Shown: positions 1 through 5,270, numbered from the stretch's first letter. The stretch: 5,270 nucleotides of DNA from Nitrospirota bacterium (GCA_017885365.1 JAFNGD010000344.1:1-5270), one strand, 5' to 3'. Notes: generated by a model from the letters alone, not told the origin. Program-made: numbers and translations.

Positions 1-86
1 AGCTCCCGTAACCACTCCGACTTGATCTTGTAATGGTCCCATGATAAGATGATATCCTCCATCAGCATTGTTGTTGTGTTAATCAC
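1..86 (-). CDS. 5' end of an unrecognised gene (runs off the window)
   Basis: An open frame starts 50 to 68 bases after the transketolase C stop and stays open to the window edge. From the ATG at 68-66 it reads MLMEDIILSWDHYK and then about eight more residues rich in K, E, W and R. Three starts are possible in this frame: GTG at 86-84, ATG at 68-66 and ATG at 62-60. None has a convincing Shine-Dalgarno sequence, so the start is unsettled. The visible part looks like a soluble protein N-terminus with no signal peptide or membrane segment. I do not recognise the family. It follows the transketolase pair on the same strand without a terminator in between, so it may be the next gene of the same operon. 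Confidence 0.45.
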   Translation of the reverse strand, partial: MINTTTMLMEDIILSWDHYKIKSEWLRE

Positions 87-135
87 TTTTTTCGTCGTAG
101 TTTAGCCTTTTGCCTTTTGAAACTATTTTCTCTCT

Positions 136-1062
136 TCACCGGTTGTTAAGTAGCGACTCGAGGCATCCCACAATTGCTTCTTCGGTCAACCCATGTTGGG
201 TTCGAAGGTACTCTTGGCTTCCCACATGAGGGGAAAAAGAGGACGGAAGACCAATTCTCCTAAAAGGTACTTTTACATCTTCGGCCTCTGCTAACACTTC
301 AGCGACTGCGCTTCCGAGACCGCCAATCACACTATGTTCTTCAAGGGTAACTATAGCTCTGGTCTCACGGGCAGCGTCCAACACCGCCTTGTTGTCCAGC
401 GGCTTCAGGGTGTGCATGCTTAACACGCGGGTTTCTACACCCCTGGCAGCCAACTGCTCGGCCACCTGGACTGTGATTTGAAGGAGGCTTCCGGTTGAAA
501 TTAAGGTCAGATCCCCACCATCCCTAAGCCGAATAGCCTTTCCCAACTGGAATTCTATGTTCGATTTGTGGACGATAGGCTCGCCCGCTTTGCCAAGCCT
601 CAGATAGCAGGGACCGTCATGCTCATAAACTGCCTGAGTGGCTTGTCTTGTCTCCACAGGGTCGCCTGGAGCTACCACCACCATCTCCGGAAGTATCCGC
701 ATAATCCCCAGATCTTCGGTGGCATGATGAGAAACACTGCTTGCGCCGTAAGCAAATCCCCCCCCAATCGCGACAATCTTCACATTAGCTTTGGGGTAAC
801 AGACATCATTCCGGATGTGTTCCAAACACCGGAGGGTGGGGAAATTAGCGATGGAGTAAGTAAAAACCACTTTGCCACTCAGCGCCATGCCTGCGGCAAG
901 ACCGGTCATGTTTTGCTCGGCCACGCCTGCGTTGAGAAACTGCCGGGGCAGTTCCTCCATGAAAGAAGTGACCACTCGAAAACCCAGGTCTCCGGTGATC
1001 AGGACGACACGCTCATCTGCTTTAGCCAGTTTAAAAAGTGTCTCAATGAAAGCTGTTCTCAT
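136..1062 (-). CDS. Transketolase, C-terminal (Pyr/C-domain) subunit
   Basis: This is the second half of a split transketolase, 308 residues. With its N-terminal partner it is expected to move a two-carbon ketol group between sugar phosphates in the cytoplasm, using thiamine pyrophosphate (TPP). The pyrimidine-binding domain occupies roughly residues 1-165. It contains GVAEQN (46-51), in which Glu49 is the expected catalytic glutamate that activates the TPP aminopyrimidine ring, and SHHATEDLG (111-119), the conserved histidine-containing loop. The transketolase C-terminal domain follows at about 180-300, with LEEHSVIGGLG at 240-250. Length is normal for split C-halves. The start ATG overlaps the stop of the upstream half as ATGA, with AAGGG five bases before it, so the two subunits should be translated together. 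A 1-deoxyxylulose 5-phosphate synthase-like role is less likely, because those are usually single fused chains. The actual sugar substrates cannot be read from sequence; the setting suggests a glycan-related role. Confidence 0.93.
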   Translation of the reverse strand: MRTAFIETLFKLAKADERVVLITGDLGFRVVTSFMEELPRQFLNAGVAEQNMTGLAAGMALSGKVVFTYSIANFPTLRCLEHIRNDVCYPKANVKIVAIGGGFAYGASSVSHHATEDLGIMRILPEMVVVAPGDPVETRQATQAVYEHDGPCYLRLGKAGEPIVHKSNIEFQLGKAIRLRDGGDLTLISTGSLLQITVQVAEQLAARGVETRVLSMHTLKPLDNKAVLDAARETRAIVTLEEHSVIGGLGSAVAEVLAEAEDVKVPFRRIGLPSSFSPHVGSQEYLRTQHGLTEEAIVGCLESLLNNR

Positions 1063-1898
1063 TTTCGCCCTTCCAATTCAGCCATCGCACGCTCAAAGTC
1101 CTCGCCCAACGGTGCTTTATAGTGCCACAGAAGTTGATCTTCCATGAAGCTAACCCCTTTGCCCTTGATCGTGTGCGCGATGATGCAGCTCGGCCGATTC
1201 GCTTCATAGGGAACTTCGCTCAGGGCCCGCTCAATGGCGTCAAGAGCGTGACCATCGATTTCACGAACGGCCCATCCAAAGGCCCGCCACTTGTCGGAAA
1301 GCGGATCCAGGTCGATAACCTCTTTTACTCGGCCCAAGCTCTGGATTTTGTTGTAGTCCACAATAGCAATAAGATTATCAAGTCTATGATGAGGCGCAAA
1401 AAGGATAGGCTCCCACGTTGAACCCGCGTCACACTCACCATCACTCAATAGGCAAAAAACGCGATGTGATTTTCCATCTCGTCGAGCCGCTAAGGCCATG
1501 CCGGTAGCAACGGGAAGCCCATGCCCCAGAGAGCCCGTCGAAAACTCCACACCCGGAACATGGTGACAAACATGCCCCGCGAGAGGCGAACCGTCCAGGC
1601 AATAGGTATCCAGCCACGTCATCGGGAAGAAGCCGCATTCCGCCAGGGCGGCGTAGAGCGCAGCGCAACCATGACCCTTGCTTAATACAAATCGGTCTCG
1701 CTCGGGCCAGTCGGGCCGCGCAGGATCCACTAGAAGAACCTTCCCGTAAAGAACCGCGACGAGGTCGGCCATCGAGAAAGATGAGCCTATATGCGAAGCA
1801 TTGGCACGGCTTGTCATCCGCACACAGTGCTTGCGGATGCGATTTGAGAACTCGGCAATAGAAATGTTATCTCCAGATCCGAAGTGTTTCAGCCTCAT
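1059..1898 (-). CDS. Transketolase, N-terminal (PP-domain) subunit
   Basis: This is the pyrophosphate-binding half of a split transketolase, 279 residues. Visible family features are His36 in SHIGSS, the SKGHG block (73-77), GSLGHGL (122-128), the TPP/Mg-binding motif starting SDGECDAGS (152-160) and ending at DYN (181-183), and KGKG (245-248). The usual GDG is SDG here, which I recall as common in this subfamily from polysaccharide clusters. It needs the C-terminal subunit to form an active site and overlaps that gene by four bases. Start choice: ATG at 1898-1896 leaves about 20 residues before the conserved RIRKHCVRM helix, a reasonable length. The only Shine-Dalgarno-like sequence (AAGGA, about 14 bases upstream) is too distant to be strong, so translation may depend on coupling to an upstream open frame. 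A 143-base gap separates it from the E1 beta stop. Confidence 0.93.
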   Translation of the reverse strand: MRLKHFGSGDNISIAEFSNRIRKHCVRMTSRANASHIGSSFSMADLVAVLYGKVLLVDPARPDWPERDRFVLSKGHGCAALYAALAECGFFPMTWLDTYCLDGSPLAGHVCHHVPGVEFSTGSLGHGLPVATGMALAARRDGKSHRVFCLLSDGECDAGSTWEPILFAPHHRLDNLIAIVDYNKIQSLGRVKEVIDLDPLSDKWRAFGWAVREIDGHALDAIERALSEVPYEANRPSCIIAHTIKGKGVSFMEDQLLWHYKAPLGEDFERAMAELEGRK

Positions 1899-2041
1899 GG
1901 AATCACCATTTGTCCTTATTTTACCCCCGAATATATTTTGCCAAATCTTCCTTTATGTTGCACACCAGCGTTAGGAAGATTGAGGAAAATGCCGTATTCG
2001 ATTGCCTGTTGTTCCAAGGCATTCACTTCATGCAAGTCCTT
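1899..2041 (-). other. Gap between E1 beta and tktN with short open frames
   Basis: The 143 bases between the E1 beta stop and the transketolase N start hold no recognised gene. Two overlapping minus-strand frames are open. One continues in frame straight after the E1 beta TAG for 41 codons to a TAA at 1918-1916; it contains EYGIFLNLPNAG and could start at GTG 2026-2024. The other runs from ATG 2022-2020 to TAA 1923-1921 (33 residues, starting MPWNNRQ). Neither matches a family I know and neither has a strong ribosome binding site. They may be remnants of a lost gene, a small peptide or chance. No convincing promoter or terminator is seen. Confidence 0.35.
1944..1981. repeat. Small inverted repeat in the E1 beta-tktN gap
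   Basis: Perfect 9-base arms, AATCTTCCT at 1944-1952 and AGGAAGATT at 1973-1981, are separated by 20 bases. In the transcript this could form a modest AT-rich hairpin about 45 bases ahead of the transketolase start. No T-run follows in the direction of transcription, so it does not look like an intrinsic terminator. It could be a weak operator or processing site, or chance. Confidence 0.3.
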
Positions 2042-3112
2042 CTATCCTGAACTTGCCTTTTTTGTTAACACAGAACGAGCAGCTGAAATCACTTGGGCTG
2101 GAGCGGGAACGTAATGCTCTTCGAGAACGGCCGCAAATGGAATCGGGGTATCGGGCGACGTAACGGTTCTGACCGGTGCCAGGAGCAATTCAAAGCCCTT
2201 GTCGGCAACCCGGGCGGCAATATCCCGGGCCATTGAGGCTGTTGGAGTATCTTCGTCGACTACCACCAAACGCCCAGTTCTTGCAACTGAGCTCAGAATC
2301 GTTGTTTCATCGAGCGGCGCAAGAGTCAAAACGTCCACAACTTCGGCACTTATTCCTTCGACGGCAAGGGCGTCAGCTGCCTCCAAACAGACATGGGTCA
2401 TCTGGCCTATGCCACATAGGGTTACATCATTCCCGCTGCGGATAACCTCAGCTCGACCAATCGGAACCATGTAGGGCTCTTCAGGAACTACTCCTTTTGC
2501 CGTCGTCCCAAGAGATCTATGCTCTAGGATGGCAACCGGTCCATTGTCACGGATCGCGGCAATAGTTAGCCCTTTGGCGTTATAGGCCGTTGACGGCACG
2601 ACAACTTTAAGCCCGGGAATATGGGCCAAGATCGAATACAGAGTCTGGGAATGCTGCGCACCCGCGCCACCCCCATATGCCTTCCGGCCACCAATCCAAA
2701 TGCCATAGAGCATACGGATAACCAGAGGAATATTTATCTGTCCTCCCATCATATAGTGCATCTTAGCAGCTTGGTTCATGATTTGGTCGTAACAACACCC
2801 AATAAAATCGACAAACATCACATCAACGATGGGACGGAGTCCCGTCATGGCGGCCCCCACGGCGGCGCCCACAAATCCCATCTCCGCAATAGGAGTATCG
2901 AGGATTCGTTCCGGTCCGAACTCAGTCACCAAGCCACGGGTGGCTCGAAGGGGTCCACCCCAAGCATCTGCTAGCCCGAGGTGCGAACGGCCTGCTGCTC
3001 CCGCAACATCCTCGCCGAGAAGCACGATGGTAGGATCGCGACGCATTTCCTGGCGGATGGCTTCGTTGACAGCTTGATTGAAAACCAATTCGCGCGTAGG
3101 CACCGTATTCAT
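2042..3112 (-). CDS. TPP-dependent 2-oxoacid dehydrogenase E1, beta subunit
   Basis: This is the beta (pyrimidine-binding plus C-terminal domain) subunit of an E1 component of the pyruvate/acetoin/branched-chain 2-oxoacid dehydrogenase type, 356 residues. With the alpha subunit it should form an alpha2-beta2 enzyme that decarboxylates a 2-oxo acid on TPP. Visible motifs are GEDV (33-36), the LDTPIAEMGF block (71-80) with Glu77 as the expected TPP-activating glutamate, and GAQHSQ (151-156) with active-site His154. The C-terminal transketolase-like domain lies at about 215-345 and the protein ends normally at VISAARSVL plus a short lysine/serine tail. The start at 3112 was chosen because AGGAG sits at 3124-3120, seven bases before the ATG, and the following sequence matches the usual N-terminus. 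A longer in-frame start at 3214 would add 34 basic, unconserved residues and overlap the alpha gene. The alpha stop is 22 bases upstream. Which 2-oxo acid is used is unknown, and no E2 or E3 gene is in view. Confidence 0.93.
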   Translation of the reverse strand: MNTVPTRELVFNQAVNEAIRQEMRRDPTIVLLGEDVAGAAGRSHLGLADAWGGPLRATRGLVTEFGPERILDTPIAEMGFVGAAVGAAMTGLRPIVDVMFVDFIGCCYDQIMNQAAKMHYMMGGQINIPLVIRMLYGIWIGGRKAYGGGAGAQHSQTLYSILAHIPGLKVVVPSTAYNAKGLTIAAIRDNGPVAILEHRSLGTTAKGVVPEEPYMVPIGRAEVIRSGNDVTLCGIGQMTHVCLEAADALAVEGISAEVVDVLTLAPLDETTILSSVARTGRLVVVDEDTPTASMARDIAARVADKGFELLLAPVRTVTSPDTPIPFAAVLEEHYVPAPAQVISAARSVLTKKASSG

Positions 3113-3124
3113 TTCTTCACTCCT
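3113..3124 (-). promoter_or_regulatory. Ribosome binding site fixing the E1 beta start
   Basis: AGGAG at 3124-3120 followed by a seven-base spacer precedes the ATG at 3112-3110. It lies in the short gap after the E1 alpha stop and decides the start against the longer in-frame extension that begins inside the alpha gene. Confidence 0.75.
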
Positions 3125-3134
3125 GTTCCCAAGA

Positions 3135-4118
3135 TCAACCGGCATAAACATCCGTGTAGAGTTCCTGCGCTTCCGGTAAAGGACTTGTTTCAGCAAAGGA
3201 GACCGCTTCGTCAATCAGCAATCGATTCCTGTTGTCAATGGAGCTGAGATCCTCAGCCTGCAACAGCTTCTTCTGAAGGACATGCTCCCGAAACCGCCGG
3301 ATACAATCATGTTCCAGAGCTGCCGCTTCCTCTTCAGCGGTCCGGTAGCGGTGGGGGTCATCACCTTGGTTATGGCCGCAATGACGATAAGTTTTACATT
3401 CGATCAAGGTCGGTCCCTCGCCGGCCCGGGCTCGGCGAATCGCATGGTCAGCCACTGCGAATACGGCGAAAACATCCTGCCCATCGACGACAACCCCGGG
3501 CATATTGTACCCCGCCGCGCGATCGGCAATGTTTTTCACGGCAATGGCATACTCGGCAGGGGTTGATTGCGCATACCCATTGTTTTCGCATACAAACATA
3601 ACCGGTAGCGTCCAGATCGAGGCCAAATTCATAGCTTCATGAACCGACCCCATGCTCGCAGCACCATCACCAAAAAACGTAGCCACTGCTTGACCCGTCC
3701 GCCGCACCTTAGCCGAAAGCCCTGCTCCCACGGCGTGAGTAGGGCCCATACCAACGATCGGATTCACTCCAAGCATGCCAACGCTGACATCCGTGATGTG
3801 CATAGAGCCGCCCTTGCCCTTATTGGTCCCCGTTAACTTGCCAAAAAGCTCAGCCATCATTCGACGCACATCAACTCCTTTCGCAATGCAATGGCCATGG
3901 CCTCGGTGCGTCGAAGCAATGAGGTCTGTCGGGTCAAGGGCACCGCAAACTCCGACGGCGACAGATTCTTGCCCAATATACAAATGAACCGGGCCGACCG
4001 GGGCTCCTTGCCGGATTAATGACATAACGCGTTCTTCAAACTCGCGAATTAACGTCATTCGGCTGTACATCCAGAGCAGCCGATCGCGTGTCAGCTTTCC
4101 TCCCTGATCGTTTGGCAT
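3135..4118 (-). CDS. TPP-dependent 2-oxoacid dehydrogenase E1, alpha subunit
   Basis: This is the alpha (pyrophosphate-binding) subunit of the E1 pair, 327 residues from the chosen start. The TPP/Mg motif is complete: GDG at 150-152, 26 residues, then NN at 179-180. Other family blocks are the REFEERV helix (25-31), HRGHGH (71-76), GKGGSMH (101-107) and the loop YRHCGHNQGDDPHRYR (244-259), the equivalent of the phosphorylation loop of pyruvate dehydrogenase E1. It resembles the PdhA/AcoA group; I cannot choose between pyruvate, acetoin and another substrate. The start at ATG 4118-4116 is favoured because GGAG at 4130-4127 is eight bases upstream. A GTG 42 bases earlier (4160-4158) would add 14 residues and has only GGGA directly against it. 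It pairs with the beta gene 22 bases downstream. The gap upstream is the largest in the window, so a promoter could lie there, but none is convincing. Confidence 0.93.
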   Translation of the reverse strand: MPNDQGGKLTRDRLLWMYSRMTLIREFEERVMSLIRQGAPVGPVHLYIGQESVAVGVCGALDPTDLIASTHRGHGHCIAKGVDVRRMMAELFGKLTGTNKGKGGSMHITDVSVGMLGVNPIVGMGPTHAVGAGLSAKVRRTGQAVATFFGDGAASMGSVHEAMNLASIWTLPVMFVCENNGYAQSTPAEYAIAVKNIADRAAGYNMPGVVVDGQDVFAVFAVADHAIRRARAGEGPTLIECKTYRHCGHNQGDDPHRYRTAEEEAAALEHDCIRRFREHVLQKKLLQAEDLSSIDNRNRLLIDEAVSFAETSPLPEAQELYTDVYAG

Positions 4119-4130
4119 ATTCTCTTCTCC
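4119..4130 (-). promoter_or_regulatory. Ribosome binding site fixing the E1 alpha start
   Basis: GGAG at 4130-4127 with an eight-base spacer precedes ATG 4118-4116. This favours the shorter protein (MPNDQGGK...) over the GTG start at 4160-4158. Confidence 0.7.
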
Positions 4131-4294
4131 CAATGATACACTATTTCTGAAACCCTTCACTCCCGATTCATGATAGATTGTTCAGCGTGTTCATGACATT
4201 TGCTCTCCCGTGGATCAACGTTTAGCCAATTTATACCCGGTAACATCGCCGTCGAGATCAATGATCATCGGTCTGCGAATCCATCAGGCTCGTT
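4119..4294 (-). other. Gap between the methyltransferase-like gene and E1 alpha
   Basis: These 176 bases contain no recognised gene. Two tiny minus-strand frames are present: 4268-4215 (17 residues, starting MIIDLDGDV) and 4246-4157 (29 residues, starting MLPGINWLNV). The stop of the second overlaps the alternative GTG start of E1 alpha as GTGA. Neither has a good ribosome binding site. There is an eight-base palindrome, ATGATCAT, at 4261-4268. No terminator with a T-run is visible. Confidence 0.3.
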
Positions 4295-4339
4295 CTACAG
4301 CGGGTGATTAGGAATATGAAGAAAATAGAAGAGCTCTGG
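4295..4339 (-). pseudogene. Cut-off C-terminal tail of the methyltransferase-like gene
   Basis: Directly behind the TGA at 4342-4340, in the same frame, 14 further codons run to a TAG at 4297-4295. They read PELFYFLHIPNHPL. As I recall the family, relatives end in a segment of the form W-P-E-x-x-Y-x-x-H-x-F-x-H-P-L-Y, so the tail fits and the TGA stands where the tryptophan (TGG) would be. This suggests a single G-to-A nonsense change, or a sequencing error, rather than the natural end of the gene. Confidence 0.55.
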
Positions 4340-5044
4340 TCAATATGGGTTGGCGTGCTGCAAAGGCAAAAAATGCTTCAGACCGTAGAGGGGGGATAGC
4401 TTCTTCAGCGTGTGCCCGGCATTGAATTCCCCAATCGCGAGGCGCTCTCCGTTGTGATCGCCATACGTCAATCCAATGATACTATCAAAATAGCACAGAA
4501 CGCGAGGCAACAAGAGATCGTTTGGAGCTTCGAGCAGTTTCATTGCATCACTCGTCGAACTGTACAGGTCCAGATCAAAGCTCACGGAGGCCACAGGGGC
4601 AGGCGACAACTCTAAGAACTCCGGTACGGTTCTCTCCACCAGACCCAGTTTTAAGGAAGCTCGTCGCAAACGTTTCTCCAGCAGTTCTCTATCCATAGGA
4701 AACTGGCCGTCCAACCAGAGATTCGGCAAGTCCCGGTAGCCTTGCGATTTGGGAATCCCTGTTCCCCTGTCAAATCCGTAAATGTCGATCTTGATATTCA
4801 GCATTTCTTCGATACTCTCAGCAATATGCTCCATCGCGAGTAACCCGGCGCCGCCAGCCACCCCGAACTCGATTACCGAGACTCGATTCATGTTTAAGAC
4901 CTTGCCCAGGGCGACGCCCTGCAACATACCCCAAATGTACTGCGGCCTTTTTGAGCATATGGGATTCTCGTTCAGTTTGAGAAAGTTGGGGTTCAGCCAA
5001 GCGTACGTATTATCGAAAGGAATCTTCAGGGGGGCGGGTCTCAT
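4340..5044 (-). CDS. Class I SAM-dependent methyltransferase-like protein, probably truncated at both ends
   Basis: The open frame is 234 residues and resembles a methyltransferase-like family found in polysaccharide and secondary-metabolite clusters. Visible blocks are PFDNTYAWLN (9-18), SKRPQYIWGMLQG (31-43), the SAM-binding glycine-rich motif VIEFGVAGGAGLL (57-69), IYGFDRGTGIP (88-98), the acidic SFDLDLYSST (155-164) and LCYFDSIIG (183-191). The acceptor is unknown; a sugar of the surface glycan is a guess from context. The ATG at 5044 has the purine run AAGGAAGGGG directly against it and lies four codons after a stop, so it is a poor start. A strong ribosome binding site 64 bases further upstream leads into another frame that reads like the missing N-terminus. 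The protein also ends early at a TGA with family-like sequence continuing after it. It may be a decaying gene, or it may be intact in the organism and damaged by sequence errors here. Confidence 0.75.
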   Translation of the reverse strand: MRPAPLKIPFDNTYAWLNPNFLKLNENPICSKRPQYIWGMLQGVALGKVLNMNRVSVIEFGVAGGAGLLAMEHIAESIEEMLNIKIDIYGFDRGTGIPKSQGYRDLPNLWLDGQFPMDRELLEKRLRRASLKLGLVERTVPEFLELSPAPVASVSFDLDLYSSTSDAMKLLEAPNDLLLPRVLCYFDSIIGLTYGDHNGERLAIGEFNAGHTLKKLSPLYGLKHFLPLQHANPY

Positions 5045-5108
5045 CCCCTTCCTTCAACCAGCACTTTAACCTACGGAGACCCGCCTTAAGAAGTCTTCTT
5101 GCTCCCAT
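5010..5108 (-). pseudogene. Probable out-of-frame N-terminus of the methyltransferase-like gene
   Basis: ATG 5108-5106 has an excellent Shine-Dalgarno and opens a frame of 32 residues beginning MGARRLLKAGLRRLKCW and ending at TAA 5012-5010. The basic, leucine-rich start is like the N-termini of many glycan-cluster transferases. Removing one base, for instance one C of the six-base run read at 5034-5029, joins it smoothly to the methyltransferase frame (KEGDETRP, then LKIPFDNTYAW). The alternative is a genuine small peptide overlapping and coupled to the next gene. Confidence 0.5.
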
Positions 5109-5122
5109 TCTGTTTCCTCCTT
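5109..5122 (-). promoter_or_regulatory. Strong ribosome binding site upstream of 5108
   Basis: AAGGAGG at 5122-5116 is followed by a seven-base spacer and ATG 5108-5106. It starts at the last base of the previous gene's TGA, a compact operon arrangement. It is the best Shine-Dalgarno in the window, which argues that the methyltransferase-like gene originally began at 5108 rather than 5044. Confidence 0.75.
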
Positions 5123-5270
5123 CAACTGTCCTTTCCAAACTCCTTCAACAAATCATGTTTCAGCAATGACTCTGCTGCAGCGCTAATAAAGTCGAATTCT
5201 ACGCCGGATCGGTCCGCAATATCCAAGAGCGTGTGATGGCCATCTGAGAGGTTCAAGACCCACAACATAG
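5122..5270 (-). CDS. C-terminal end of a DUF4910-type (aminopeptidase-like) protein, partial
   Basis: The frame is open from the window edge to TGA at 5124-5122 and gives 48 residues, starting LWVLNLSDGHHTLLDIADRSG after an internal methionine and ending LLKEFGKDS. The pattern of 'LNLSDG, a short turn, LLDIA, hydrophobic helix, LLxHxLLKE' is that of the winged helix-turn-helix tail (HTH_47) that I recall at the end of DUF4910/DUF2172 proteins, which have an M28 peptidase-like fold and are frequent in polysaccharide clusters. Only this tail is visible, so the catalytic domain and its metal ligands cannot be checked. The substrate is unknown. The next ribosome binding site begins at the stop, so it is probably in the same operon. 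Confidence 0.65.
   Translation of the reverse strand, partial: MLWVLNLSDGHHTLLDIADRSGVEFDFISAAAESLLKHDLLKEFGKDS

Noticed and set aside
568..1122. A 184-codon plus-strand open frame opposite the transketolase C gene
   Set aside because: It lies entirely antisense to a gene with clear catalytic motifs, has low-complexity His/Ser-rich translation and no family resemblance; it is a shadow frame.
3113..3214. Longer E1 beta start at 3214 adding 34 residues
   Set aside because: The added segment is basic and unconserved and overlaps E1 alpha by 80 bases, while AGGAG is correctly placed before the ATG at 3112.
4230..4261. Promoter-like pair TTGATC and TATAAA on the minus strand before E1 alpha
   Set aside because: The spacing is 20 bases rather than about 17 and the -35 match is partial; such pairs arise by chance in AT-containing gaps.
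4340..4342. TGA read as tryptophan (alternative genetic code) or selenocysteine
   Set aside because: TGA is the ordinary stop of E1 alpha, both transketolase halves and the DUF4910-type gene here, and tryptophan is TGG elsewhere. No selenocysteine-type hairpin is evident, and the family residue expected there is tryptophan.
1..5270. CRISPR arrays, tRNA or rRNA genes, insertion sequences, attachment sites
   Set aside because: No regularly spaced repeats, cloverleaf, rRNA-like blocks, transposase frames or terminal inverted repeats were seen on either strand.

Overview
The window is a one-directional block of genes, all on the minus strand, so it reads from position 5270 down to position 1. 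Base composition is intermediate and the genes are densely packed with Shine-Dalgarno sites, so this is bacterial chromosomal DNA. The mix of genes is the kind found in accessory surface-polysaccharide (O-antigen or exopolysaccharide) clusters of environmental Gram-negative bacteria: the tail of a DUF4910-type protein, a methyltransferase-like protein, an E1-type dehydrogenase pair and a split transketolase. The sequence does not let me name a phylum. No RNA gene, insertion sequence, CRISPR array or clear terminator was found.

Layout in transcription order: (1) 5270-5122, the last 48 residues of a protein whose end resembles the winged-helix tail of DUF4910 aminopeptidase-like proteins. (2) 5108-4295, a class I SAM-dependent methyltransferase-like gene that appears damaged at both ends. 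Its best ribosome binding site leads into a frame that must shift by one base to reach the conserved protein, and an in-frame TGA sits where relatives have tryptophan, with recognisable family sequence continuing behind it. (3) 4294-4119, a gap holding only tiny open frames. (4) 4118-3135 and 3112-2042, the alpha and beta subunits of a thiamine pyrophosphate (TPP)-dependent 2-oxoacid dehydrogenase E1. (5) 2041-1899, a gap with two overlapping short open frames and a small inverted repeat. (6) 1898-1059 and 1062-136, the N- and C-terminal halves of a split transketolase joined by an ATGA overlap. (7) Position 86 or 68 down to 1, the start of an unrecognised gene running off the window.

The central point is four half-enzymes in a row that should form two complete TPP enzymes: E1 alpha/beta, which decarboxylates a 2-oxo acid, and TktN/TktC, which moves a two-carbon ketol unit. 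No E2 (lipoyl acyltransferase) or E3 gene is visible. An attractive inference is that both enzymes serve synthesis or modification of an unusual sugar for the glycan rather than central metabolism. This is a hypothesis from context; the sequence does not give the substrates.
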